The position numbers were made by a program, and so were the translations under genes. Positions 37,968 through 48,162 of a stretch of 64,000 bases of DNA are shown here, one piece after another. Origin of the DNA: Gyromitra esculenta (taxonomy: Eukaryota > Ascomycota > Pezizomycetes > Pezizales > Discinaceae); the NCBI GenBank assembly GCA_038503075.1, contig JBCAML010000008.1:372001-436000 (forward strand). Reading direction: 5' to 3'. Below the pieces are notes generated by a model. That model was not told where the DNA came from, did not search any database, and saw nothing but the letters and a program-made list of their open reading frames with translations. Positions within the stretch are counted from its first letter, which is position 1. Each line of letters begins with the position of its first letter.

Positions 37968-38564
37968 TCACAATCTACGCCCATTAATCCTCCTCCCCAA
38001 ACCCTCTTCCTCCCCCCCTCCCACCACCACCATCACTTCCACCTCATCTGGAGGCGAAGGCCTAGACGTCTGCTGCGTCGTCGGCCTAATCTGCGAAAGC
38101 AGAGCTTCATATTTCGCCAACAGCGCCTGATACTTCCCCCACAGTTCCTTTTTTGCAGCTTCCATGGCTTTGTAGCTCTCGCTGAGTTCCTGGGCTCTCG
38201 CTTTGGCCGCTCTGTTTTCGTCTTTTACTCTTTTGCGGTATCGTACTGCGGCGGCACTGTGATGTGGGGGAGCGGGGGATGTGTGTGTATGTTAGTAAGT
38301 GGTTGATGGTATAGAAATACCGGGTGGGGGCTTGGAAGGGGGTTGGAGGGGTTGGAGGGGGGTGGAGGGGAGTTGGTACTTATTGGCTGCTCGCTCTCTC
38401 TGGATCTGTTCTTGAGTTTTTTCCTTTTTGGGGTTCTCGGCTTTGCGGATCCGCTTTCGTGTCTTTGGTAGTGGTGGTGGTAGTGTTGATTGTGTTGATG
38501 GTGTTGACGGTGGCGGTTCTACTGTGTTTGTTGCTTTGCGTTTGCCTTTGCGGTCTTGGGCCAT
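37968..38564 (-). CDS. bZIP transcription factor, GCN4/ATF4-like
   Basis: Exon 1 is 38564-38380 and exon 2 starts at 38256, with a perfect TACTAAC branch site in the 123-bp intron. The splice falls inside the basic region and restores it as RERAANNAAAVRYRKR. N61-x7-R69 with Ala-Ala in between is the DNA-contact signature. The zipper follows as L86, M93, L100, L107, L114, perfect heptads. The N-terminus is Lys/Pro/Thr-rich. Read simply, exon 2 ends at a TGA at 37968. However, a strong GTGAGT donor overlaps that stop, and splicing to 37921 (50-bp intron with a CTAAT branch) would add 24 residues and end at 37849. Both are possible. Target genes cannot be inferred. Confidence 0.88.
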
Positions 38565-39656
38565 TTTGGCTCAGGGAGGGAGGGAGTGGTGGGAACTGAA
38601 TTGGTGATGTGAGATCGAAGGTGTTGGTGATGTGGGAAGGGAGGGAGGGTGCTGGTGTGGCCTTTTTTTTTTCCTGCGTCTGAAATCATTTATAGGGTAG
38701 AGGAGAAGATATTTTCTGCATTGGGAGTGGTACTGGGCTATTTGTAGATAATGTAAATTTTTTTTTTTTTTTTAGCTTTGGACGCTGGCTCTGTAGATGA
38801 TGGGGTTAAGGTAGCCGGCAGTGTTTTGAAGGAAGCTGTCTTGAAAGTTCGGATATTTAATCCTGCATTGGGAGTACTTACGGATATACAAATAGAGGGA
38901 CGAATGGGGAAGGGAGGGGGGTTGGGAGTAACTGCGTTTTGAAAACGGAGGTGGGGAGTAAAGGAATATTAAGGCGGAGTTATAGAGAGCTGTATCTGTG
39001 ATATGAAATGCTCAGCTGGAACACTAGAGCTTGAGGCCCTCGGGGTTTTAGAACTATTGAGGAAATGTGACTTTGAGTGTTATATTTATCCTTCGCCCAA
39101 ACTGTAATGTGGCAAACAGGAGACTGAGTTACAGAGTATGTTTTCTCCCTACGTGGTATAGGCCTACAAAGAGTAGCATATCCTTTATGTTCTTTGCTGT
39201 CTGATTCATTCGGAGACCTCGGGGTTCATCCTCGAGGTTCTGAAAACGTCGAGTGATTTTGTGTGATACAAAGTGATTCTGTGTTATAAGTAAATATCCA
39301 GTTCGCGCCTAGTCCTATAATACTAAGGCTGCTATGAAATGGTATCTAGTATATTTGCTTGGGTCTGCCGGATGAAGGAACTTGGAGTTTCTGTTTAATC
39401 CGTCTCTGCTTGCATTTGTACTGAGGGAGCCCTTATTTACTACTGTTATGGGTGTCTATCTCTAGAAGGAGTCTTACAATCAAGAGGACTTGCCCCAACC
39501 CTATTTCTCACAACAGTACCAATTCTGTGCCCGCTATTGACGGCTTGTATGAGAGCACTGGAGTAACATATCTCTATCTATCCCCCCTCCTCCCCTCCAT
39601 CTCCAACCTCCAAGCCAATACCTGTACAAGAATAGTAGCAGACCACCACATGCAAT
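38565..39656. other. Intergenic interval between bZIP and EFM7 genes
   Basis: Contains the bZIP upstream region, with a T-run at about 38758-38773, and the EFM7 3' side. No reading frame is supported. Confidence 0.5.
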
Positions 39657-40442
39657 CTATTCCCCCTTCCACCGCAACTCATACCCAAACACCGTCCTCC
39701 TCAACTCGCGATCCCCCGGATCCTCTTCAAACATCGGCGCCTCCAGCCGCTCCTCCAGCACCTTCCTCACACTGAACCCGGCCTCCCTCGCAACCTCAAA
39801 AAACTTCATATCCTGCGGATACAGCCACGGCCTGTGCGGCGTGAAGAACACCAGCGCCGTTCCATCGGGCGCCATCGTATCCTGCACGCTCTGCGCCAGC
39901 GCGCGGTGCTGCGAATGGTTGAAAAGCAGATCCGACAACACTAGCACATCGAACCTCCTCTTCATCCCCGCCGCCGGCAATTCGTCCAGCAGCGGGGCAG
40001 CATCACGACCCCACACGTATCCAACCGCCACGACATTACCCCCCGCGCCGCAAGCCGCGATATTAGCGTGTATATTCGCGACCAGGTCCGGATCCGGGTA
40101 ATCCGTGACGACGACCTTTTCTGCGCCGCGCAGCGCACAAACGAGGCTGGGCAGGCCGGCGCCGGCGCCGAGCTCGAGCACGGCGCGCCCGTGGATGAGG
40201 GCTGCGGCGTTGCGCTCGAGGTATGCGCTGGTTGTGCGCGCGGCGTGCCAGAGCATGTGGCCCCAGAGCGGGTTGTGGCCGACGAGGCGCAGGGTGAGTG
40301 TTTCGTGGGGCGAGGAGACGAGCGTGTGCGTTGCGGTGGTGGCGGGATGGGCGGCGGGGAGGAAGTCGGCGGGTTCGGTGAAGATGTCGAAGCCGGGGTC
40401 GGGGCCGGAGTCAGGGTCGGGGTCGGGGTCGGAGTGTGGCAT
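39657..40442 (-). CDS. EFM7: EFM7/NNT1-type protein methyltransferase (261 aa)
   Basis: Seven-beta-strand SAM-dependent methyltransferase of family 16. The yeast member (Efm7/Nnt1) methylates the N-terminal Gly and Lys3 of elongation factor eEF1A; an older label is nicotinamide N-methyltransferase-like. A single intronless exon starts with an acidic Asp-Pro repeat (residues 4-16). Then come the family block FLPA (27-30), HNPLWGHMLWHAA (56-68), the SAM motif I VLELGAGAGLPSL (88-100), the acidic loop VVTDYPDPDL (111-120), and SDLLFNHSQH with FFTPHRPW near the active site. Length and motif order match the family. GC content and CpG density are higher than in the flanking DNA, as in the neighbouring TrpE gene. 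Confidence 0.92.
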   Translation of the reverse strand: MPHSDPDPDPDSGPDPGFDIFTEPADFLPAAHPATTATHTLVSSPHETLTLRLVGHNPLWGHMLWHAARTTSAYLERNAAALIHGRAVLELGAGAGLPSLVCALRGAEKVVVTDYPDPDLVANIHANIAACGAGGNVVAVGYVWGRDAAPLLDELPAAGMKRRFDVLVLSDLLFNHSQHRALAQSVQDTMAPDGTALVFFTPHRPWLYPQDMKFFEVAREAGFSVRKVLEERLEAPMFEEDPGDRELRRTVFGYELRWKGE

Positions 40443-41128
40443 TGTGGGCGGGGTGGGCGGGGGGTTGGTGGGGTGCAGGAGGCTCTGGTAGTGTTTGGTG
40501 GGACAAGGCGGAAATGAGCGAGGTGTTCTATAAAATTAGTTGAAGCAACCCGCAGTAGCTATACCTTCACTTTATCTATCTATCTATCTATTTATTTATT
40601 ACCTCACTCGGCACATCGCCTCCATTTATCTGAATTACTGAGGACAAATCTGGTACTCTCTGGGGATGCACCATCTCAATTGTCAGGCCTTAATTGCAGA
40701 TTTAGCTCTTCGATCCAATTGGCCAATCTCACTCGATATTCACCAGCCCAAGCACCAGAAGGCTGTTCCAGCTATCCATACATCCACGCCATCTTTTCAG
40801 GTTTTCGTGATATCGAAGAAAGAGTTCCCTTAAGCCTTGCATCCCTTTTAGAATAACCCTCTACTGGCACTGTATCAGATTGACCTCCACCCTCCACCCT
40901 CCACCCTCCACCCTCCACCTCCCTCTCTCTAATCGCAATACCTAAACCCACCACCGCCCTTTTTATTTCATCCCCCCAAGAGTAAAACTCCCCCAACGGT
41001 ACGGTACATACAAACACAAACCCACAGAAAAAGGCAGGAAGAAGAAGAAGAAGAAGAAGAAGAAGGAAGGAAAAAAGAAAGAAAAAAAAGAAAAAAAAGC
41101 AGAAACCAGCTCCCTCCCTACTAAATCT
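40443..41128. repeat. Intergenic region with microsatellites
   Basis: Between the EFM7 start and the TrpE end, both on the minus strand. It contains a (TATC)n run at 40573-40600, a CCTCCAC heptamer repeated about five times at 40884-40919, and a (GAA)n run at about 41038-41066 followed by an A-rich tract. No coding sequence. Confidence 0.75.
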
Positions 41129-43062
41129 CTACGACCCATCACCCAGCCTCACAGGCGCACTTCCATCCGCCTCGTGGCCCTGCTTCAAGTCCAGCAGAGA
41201 ATCGTCTTCGGGGTCTTCCATGCTGGAATACTTTTCCTCCGCGCTCGTGATGCAGTGCATGTTTGCGCCCAACTTATTAATGGTCTCGAGCCACTCCTCG
41301 TATGGATCGGAATCGTAGACAATCCCGCCGCCTGTAGAACCCCCCTCCTTAGTTAGCCCTTACATCTCCTTCACACACACCCCGGATAGGAAATAACTCA
41401 CCAGCCTGCAAATACGCAACTCCATCTTTCACCAACATAGTCCTCAGCGCAATACAAGTGTCCATACTCCCCTCATACCCCCAGTACCCAACCGCACCGC
41501 CGTAGACGCCTCTGCGCTCTCCTTCCAGCTCCCCAATCAGTTCCATGGCACGGATCTTCGGGGCGCCAGACACGGTCCCGGCGGGGAAGATGCTCCTCAG
41601 CGCATCGAACCTGGTCATGCCCTCCCTCAGCACCCCGCTGACCTGCGACACCAGGTGCATGACGTGCGAGAAGCGCTCGACGGTCATGAGGCGGTCGACG
41701 GTGGTGGTCAGCGGATCGCACACGCGGTTGACGTCGTTGCGCGCCAGATCCACCAGCATGACGTGTTCCGCGCGGTCCTTCAGCGACGCGACCAGCTGCT
41801 GCGCCAGCCGGTCGTCCTCCTCCGTCGTGATCCCGCGCTTGACCGTGCCCGCGATCGGGTGCGTGATGATGCGTCCGTGCTCGGACTTGACCAGCAGCTC
41901 CGGCGATGCGCCCACCAGCTGGAAGCTGTCGCAGTCGATGTAGAATAGGTACGGGCTCGGATTGACCGTGCGCAGGTGCCGGTAGATGTTGAATGGGTGC
42001 AGCGAGGTGGGGCGCGAGAAGCGCTGCGACGGCACGGCCTGGAAGATGTCGCCCTTTACGATGTGCTTCTTGAGCGTTTCCACGTGCGCTTCGTACCCGG
42101 ATTGGCCGATGTTGGAGGTGTATTCGTGGTTCTTGACGATGGGGGGCTGCGGCGGGAGTGTGATGTCGCCGGACTGGAGGGTGTGCGTTATCTCGGTGAT
42201 GGTGGAGACGGCGGAGGCGTACAGGGCGCGGAACTTGGCCTCCGGGAGGGCGCCGGCGGGGATGTGGAGGTAGGTGATCACCTTGATGGCCTGGAAGAAG
42301 TGGTCGAAGGCCACGATGGTGTCGCAGAGCATGAAGAGGGATTCGGGCGTCTTGAGGACGTCTTTGAGGGGGCGGGTGGTGCGCGGTTCAAAGTACTTGA
42401 CGCAGTCGTAGGCCAGGTACCCGACCGCGCCGCCGGACATGGGCGGCAGGTTGATGCCGGGGAACTTGGCGACTCGGTACTGGGAGAGCTCCTTCTCGAG
42501 CTCTGTGAGGGGGTCGATTTCGGGACCATGCCCGGGGCCAGTCTTGATTACTCGGCGGGGGTCTAGGGGGCGTCAGTAGGAACGCCGAACGAACAGAATA
42601 GACAAGCTCAGGGAGGGGAGATACCGCATCCGAGGAAACTGTAGCGGCCAATTGTCTCCCTGCTCGAAGCGCTCTCAAAGAGGAACGATTGCTTTGTCCT
42701 GCTCCTGCAGCGCGAAACCATCAGAACTGACGCCGAGATATCTGCGCCATGACCCCAGAGACCGTGGGCGCTCGGTGGGCGGGGTGACTCACTTTGCGCT
42801 CAGCTTGAGGTACGCACTCGACGGGTTCAGAAACTCGGCCGGGATCTGGGCAAACAGCGGGACAATGTTGGGCGCCGACGCTTCATCTGTGGCCTTTGCA
42901 CTGCGGATGTGGGCATACACCGTGGCGAGGTCGGGTTGGACGTTGACCTGCGCAGTTTTGTTAGCAATTGCTGCGAAGTGGGGCAGGAAAAGGCCCCGCC
43001 AAACGGGGGAAAAAAGAAACGACTTCCAGGGCAGCAGATCGGGACCAGACCTTGGGGGCCAT
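41129..43062 (-). CDS. Anthranilate synthase component I (TrpE, 536 aa)
   Basis: Converts chorismate to anthranilate, the first step of tryptophan synthesis, with a glutamine amidotransferase partner (TrpG, not in this window). Exons: 43062-43051, 42947-42793, 42704-42625, 42562-41402, 41331-41129; 1611 nt in frame. The feedback-site motif appears as LFES (64-67) in the N-terminal domain. The chorismate-binding domain has DIFQAVPSQRFSR, HPIAGTVKRG, VMLVDLARNDVNRVC, FPAGTVSGAPKIRAMEL and GYWGYEGSMDTCIAL. All are conserved, so the enzyme should be active and tryptophan-regulated. The first exon is only 12 nt (MAPK) and its donor, GTCTGG, is weak, so the start is the least certain part. Exon 3 could begin six bases later. 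Confidence 0.95.
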
Positions 43063-46014
43063 CTTGGAGAAGATTCAGCGACGGGGAGCTATGGGGTATA
43101 GATCAATTCGTCGGAGCGAAGAGGGCGGGTTTTGGGGGGGGTCCTGTGGGAGGGAGAGGATCAGGAACGGGATTGGCAATCCCCCGCCGTATAAAGCAAA
43201 GTCAGCAGCTGTGCGCGGTAGCCCGGGCCGGGTAATCTGCTGCAGCCAATCGGCCTCCGTAATATCAGATATTCTGCCTGAAGTCGGGGGGAGGGCGAGG
43301 GATCGCGCCGAGGACGGGCGAGTCTGCGATCCGGGACTGCTGCACGATGTCCCGGTGGGCGGGTGGCTGCCTGTGTCGCGGCCGCAGCGGGCGGGGCACG
43401 TGATCGCGGGCGGTCATGGGCGGTCACTCGGCGGGGTGGGCGGAGACTGTGTTGCTGGATGGCGGGGGCGGTGGGGTTGATTGTGTGTCTGCTGTGGGAG
43501 AGCCTGGCACGGAGTGGCCGGTGCCGGTGCTGGTGCTGTGGGCGGGCAAGATCTCAGACGGGGCAAACATGCCGAGTGCGAGGGCTGGCCCTATGCTATC
43601 ATTGGTCTGGCTCGTGGAGGGCCAACCTGCCAATTGCGAATGGAACTGTAATATCTCCGTGCAGCCTCAGCGCAGAGCAATCGACTGTCTAGAGAGTGCA
43701 GGCTTACCGCCAGATACGTAGATATAGCCCGTTGATTCAGTAGGCGTACTAACCGCCGATACGTTCATTTCTCTGCCTCTTCACCGAACCCTTTTGAGGT
43801 GATGGACGTCTATTGCGGGACTTCTGGCCACAGCTACATGTAACTTCAACTGCGTGTCTATCGAGGGAGTTAGTCCACAGTGCTCCCTAATCCCATCTTA
43901 CACAACTCAACTAGACAATGTCCATCCAGACAGCAATAGCCAGAGACACCTACATACAAACCCTCCCTCCCTCCCTCCCTGCAAGAACCTCTTTCCCAAA
44001 CTCCCGACGCTTCAGAGCCCCCCAAACACATGTCCCCATCATTCCTGGCTCACCCAGCTGCGCCTGGCCATATATACAAATACAAGCACAGTGCCTTCTC
44101 ATCATCATTACACCCCTCGGCTCCAAACCCCCAAACCCTCCCTCCCTCCCTCCCTCCTTCAACCCCTAAGCCCTCCACCCCACTGTCCTTAGACTCTACA
44201 CAACCCAGCCCCGATCGACATCTACACACCGAGCTGCCGGTCCAATGCCAGCAAGTCTAAACTACCGGACTACCCGCACTTTAACGCAGGGCCCGCAATG
44301 TGTATACAAACATACAAACATACATACACACATACGTCCACCTAGTACTCTCCCATAGCGGTATTATTCCAACTGACCTACACATGGGCCTGGATGGCTG
44401 CACGTATATGTGCTGTGACGTTGGAACTGCGTGAAGTGAAGGGTGTCGCAGCATCCATCGATCGGGTGCCGGCGTGTGGCGTGTATTTGGATAAGTGAGG
44501 GTTAGGGTTGGCTACCTTTCTGTAGAATTGGGGAGGGGGGTAAGCTTGGGTACGGTTTGAGTGGTGTGTTGGTGGGTAATGGGTCTGGGTACATGTATTA
44601 CTGGCTACTGGGTTGAGGGTGGCCATGGGTTGAGGGTGAGATGGGAGTATATTGGGAATATCTTTAGGGATATCAACTACTCTGCACGTAGGTACCCGCC
44701 GTTTTGTAGACCGGCGAAAACCCCGCTGCCCAGAGACAGGCTGGTTTGGATTGAGACACGCTTGCGGCATTGCTGTGTCTGCTCTACGCGTTACATGTAG
44801 ACTCGAGATGCGGGTTGACGTTGTGCGCACATATATACATGTAGTATTTTCTTCTTCTTCTTCTTCTTCTTCCATCGATACTGTGGACGGTACGTATGGA
44901 GTAGCTAGGAGCGAGAAGCAAGATCTTGGAGACCAGATTCCATCCGTATCACAAAAAATAACGGTCTGTTCCACACCGTCAGCAAAGCCAGCGAGCGGTG
45001 CGGTGAGAATACATGTATTGTCCAGAGTAGAGTAACGTGGATATCAGATTCCCTTACTACTCCAACCCACCCACTCCCTTAAAACTCAACGGTGTGGTAT
45101 CGCTATCTCGGGAGAGAAACCCCATCGGAGATCCAACTTCCTCCCTCTCCCTCTCCCTCCTGAAGATCTACTCCAGATGTCATTGTGCGTTATCCCGGTT
45201 AGCGCGCGGCGTGCTATCAATTGATAGCCAGCGGGATGTACTCGTCCGCATCAGTCTATCCGGAGAGAGATGTTGTTTTTTTTGGAAAAGGCAGATACCG
45301 GCTCAGAGTGGGGGGTGTTTTTTTCTCTTTTTTCTCTCTTTTTTGGATTGAGATAGGTACTGGCGTATGCGCTGAATCCTGCTTTTTTATGTTTATGTTT
45401 GTGTTTATATCTATACCCATTCTGGACCGATGGATTACATGTAGCTAGGTAGAGTTGGGACGATAGCTTATGTATATCCCGGAAACTAAAAGACGTTAGA
45501 TATGGAGATATGGCCGGCCGATGAATATTCCCGTATCTATAAAAATCCTGCAGAGGCGAATTTGCAGTATTCCATGCTTTCCCCCCTCCCCCCTTCCTGT
45601 TGTTTTTTTTTAAATGTCAGGATGAGTAAAAAAAATCCCGATCCAACACACCTATTGAAGCCGCAACTGCTCTGACAGATAACCAAACTAGCTGGCGAAA
45701 AAAAAAAAAAGATTTACAGGAGAACTGAACTGGGGGGGGGGTGCCGGCTGGCTGAGGGAATTTCTCCGGGCAAGGAAGGAATCTGTGGTGAATCGTTTCT
45801 TGAACGGGGAGATAGCGGCTCTTGGATATATACAGGGGGGGCTGCAGCTGTATTGAAATCCAGATGAGAGAAAACCACCACCACCACCACCACCAGCACC
45901 GTTTGCTGTTGCGCGTTGGCATGTTCTCTACCGAAACTGCCCACACATGCGGTGGGCATGATCTACACTGCTGCTGCAGGGTGGCCTGCATCCAACGTCA
46001 TGCCCTACCCGAGC

Positions 46015-46053
46015 AAATGCAAATGCAGATGCAGACGCAGATGCAAATGCTTC
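46015..46053. repeat. GCARAT hexamer array
   Basis: About six tandem copies of a GCAAAT / GCAGAT / GCAGAC hexamer with point variation. Non-coding as far as can be seen. Confidence 0.75.
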
Positions 46054-46455
46054 CTGATTGCTGCGCCGGAGGGAGAGCTGGACGGAAAAACTGTTGATTA
46101 CTAACTGCCACTTCCTGTCTGATATGCCGTCGAGTTCTCTTCGCATGCCAAGCTGTCCCCTGATCCCGAGATCGCTATCTCTCCCATCGAAGAAGCTAAC
46201 CTCAGCTGTGCACGCATCCCCTCTCTCTGACATCACCAGCGTGAATACTGTCGGCCGGCGGCGTCGACAGCGATCAAACTCCCAGTCGAGGCCCGCTAGG
46301 GATGGCAGGGCTCGGTCAGGGTTGCATACTCGACCGCACAGGTAGGGTGCTGAGAACCGAGCTCATGGAGGAGATGGGGGGGTTTATGGACTTGGAGAAG
46401 GGGGATTGATGGTTTAGCTTGGGAATATAAAGCGTGGGTTATTTCTCCTCCCCCC

Positions 46456-46469
46456 TTTTTTTAAAAAAA
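46456..46469. promoter_or_regulatory. T7-A7 tract upstream of the HAD gene
   Basis: Poly(dT)-poly(dA) block 168 bp upstream of the start codon at 46637. In yeasts such tracts exclude nucleosomes at promoters; that role here is inference. Confidence 0.35.
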
Positions 46470-46636
46470 CTGGAATATTACTTTTCTCTTCATTCTGCTG
46501 TTCTATTCGCACTTTGCCGGGTTGATCTGATTTTCTGGTTTTTACTATCTAGTTACTATCTTTTTGAAAATACAGTAAAATAATTACTACTGCCACCACT
46601 ACTACAGCACTACCACCACCACTACTACAATACACT

Positions 46637-48162
46637 ATGCCTCAATATCCTACTAGACGGGACTCTCTCGACGTCGACCGCGACACCAGCACCACCTCAA
46701 ATCCCACGGTGAAGGGCGAACTACGAGAATGGCGAGATCCATCCAACCAGGCCGACTCCTGGGCCTACAACAGCGCCGACACGTCCACGCCAGCCCCGAA
46801 TCCCAAGTACATGGATGACGCCCTAAACTCTGACCTTCTCGGAACCCCAAAAAGCCCTGTCCTTATCGACGAGCCTTCAAGCCCCGAGTCATCTGCGAGT
46901 TCAGTCTCCTGGGATAATGTACAGTCCGACTGCTCTTCGCCCGACGAGAACGAAGTGCCAATACTCGATATCAGCCCTGCGCCAGACTATGCTTTCGCAT
47001 TCGACATTGACGGTGTCTTACTCAAAGGCGGGCTCGTAATCCCCGAAGCAGTAGTAGCCCTCAAGACACTGGACGAAGCTAAAGTACCCTACATCTTCGT
47101 CACAAATGTAACCCCCCTCCTCCTCCCTACCATGTAGAAAAAGAAGAAAAAAGCTAACCTCCCCAGGGTGGCGGCAAAACCGAAGCCGAGCGTTGTGCGG
47201 ACCTAACCAAGCAACTCCAAGTCACTGTGTCCCCCGACCAATTCATCTGCGGACACACGCCCATGCGGGAGATGTCCGGCGTGTTCCAAACCGTCCTCGT
47301 CGTCGGCGGCGAAGGCGAAAAGTGTCGCGAGGTAGCACAAACCTACGGCTTCCGGGACATCATCACCCCCGGCGACCTGATGAAGTCGAATCCCGCCATG
47401 ACGCCCTTCCGCAAACTCAAGGACGACGAGCACCGCAACTCGCTCGAGCGCGATCTGCGCGCGCTCGAGATCCAGGCCATCTTCGTGTTCGCGGACAGCA
47501 GGCACTGGGGCGACGACGCGCAGATCATCCTCGAGCTGCTGATGTCGCAGCGCGGCCGCATGGGCACCGTATCGCAGACGTTCGAAGAGGGCCCGCCGAT
47601 CTACTGGTCGCACAACGATGTCGTCTGGAGCACGAATTACGGGCTCAATCGCTACGGCATGGGCGCGTTCAGGGTGTTTGTCGAGTCGATGTATAAGCAC
47701 CAGACCGGCAAGGACCTGAAGAAGTCCGTGGCGTTTGGGAAGCCGCAGATCGGGACGTATCGGTTCGCGACGAGGGTGCTGTCGCAGTGGTGTAAATCGC
47801 GCTTTGGGGCGGCGACGCCGAAGACGGTGTATTTTGTTGGTGATACTTGTGAATCTGGTTTGTCATACTGTGTCCTTCTCTCCTGTGTCCTTGGTCTCCT
47901 GTGGCCTTGTGTTTTGCTGGACCATACTAATGGACTACATACAGACATCAAGGGGACAAACGATTACCATAAGCTCGTAGACGAGGAATGGTACTCCATT
48001 CTGGTCGAAACGGGTGTCTATCAGCCTGGCACAGTCCCAGTGCACACGCCACGCCAGACCGTTAAGAACGTTCTTGAAGCCGTACAGCACGGCATCGCAC
48101 GGTCTAGAGAGCTAGCGCAGAAGAAGAAGGATATCCTAACTTCCGATGTCCCACTAAATTAA
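46637..48162 (+). CDS. HAD-superfamily hydrolase, CECR5/YKR070W type (459 aa)
   Basis: Exons: 46637-47107, 47167-47857, 47945-48162; 1380 nt in frame. Residues 1-115 are a Ser/Pro/Asp-rich extension. The HAD core follows: motif I AFDIDGVLLKGG (D123, D125), motif II FVTN (154-157), then ECGHTP-like FICGHTPMREM, and the metal-binding motif GDTCESD (382-388). The HAD motifs needed for phosphatase chemistry are present. This is the two-domain (C2-cap) group that includes human HDHD5/CECR5, probably mitochondrial in several eukaryotes; the natural substrate is not established. Introns are 59 and 87 bp. The first intron sits exactly after the FVTN motif. Confidence 0.93.

Larger units (their letters stand above)
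43063..46636. other. Intergenic interval, GC-rich on the left
   Basis: 43063-43620 is GC- and CpG-rich, next to the TrpE start, and yields several long open frames by composition alone. Beyond that lie (CCCT)n runs at 43961-43980 and 44136-44157, a (CTT)n run at 44851-44872, and a degenerate GCAAAT/GCAGAT hexamer array at about 46015-46053. A T7A7 tract at 46456-46469 lies 170 bp before the next gene. The region between TrpE and the HAD gene is a divergent promoter region. Confidence 0.55.

Noticed and set aside
41976..42566. 196-codon plus-strand frame over TrpE
   Set aside because: Antisense shadow created by the GC-rich TrpE exon; TrpE is unambiguous.
44497..44512. Telomere-like GGGTTAGGGTT
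   Set aside because: Only about two units in an internal region; no array.
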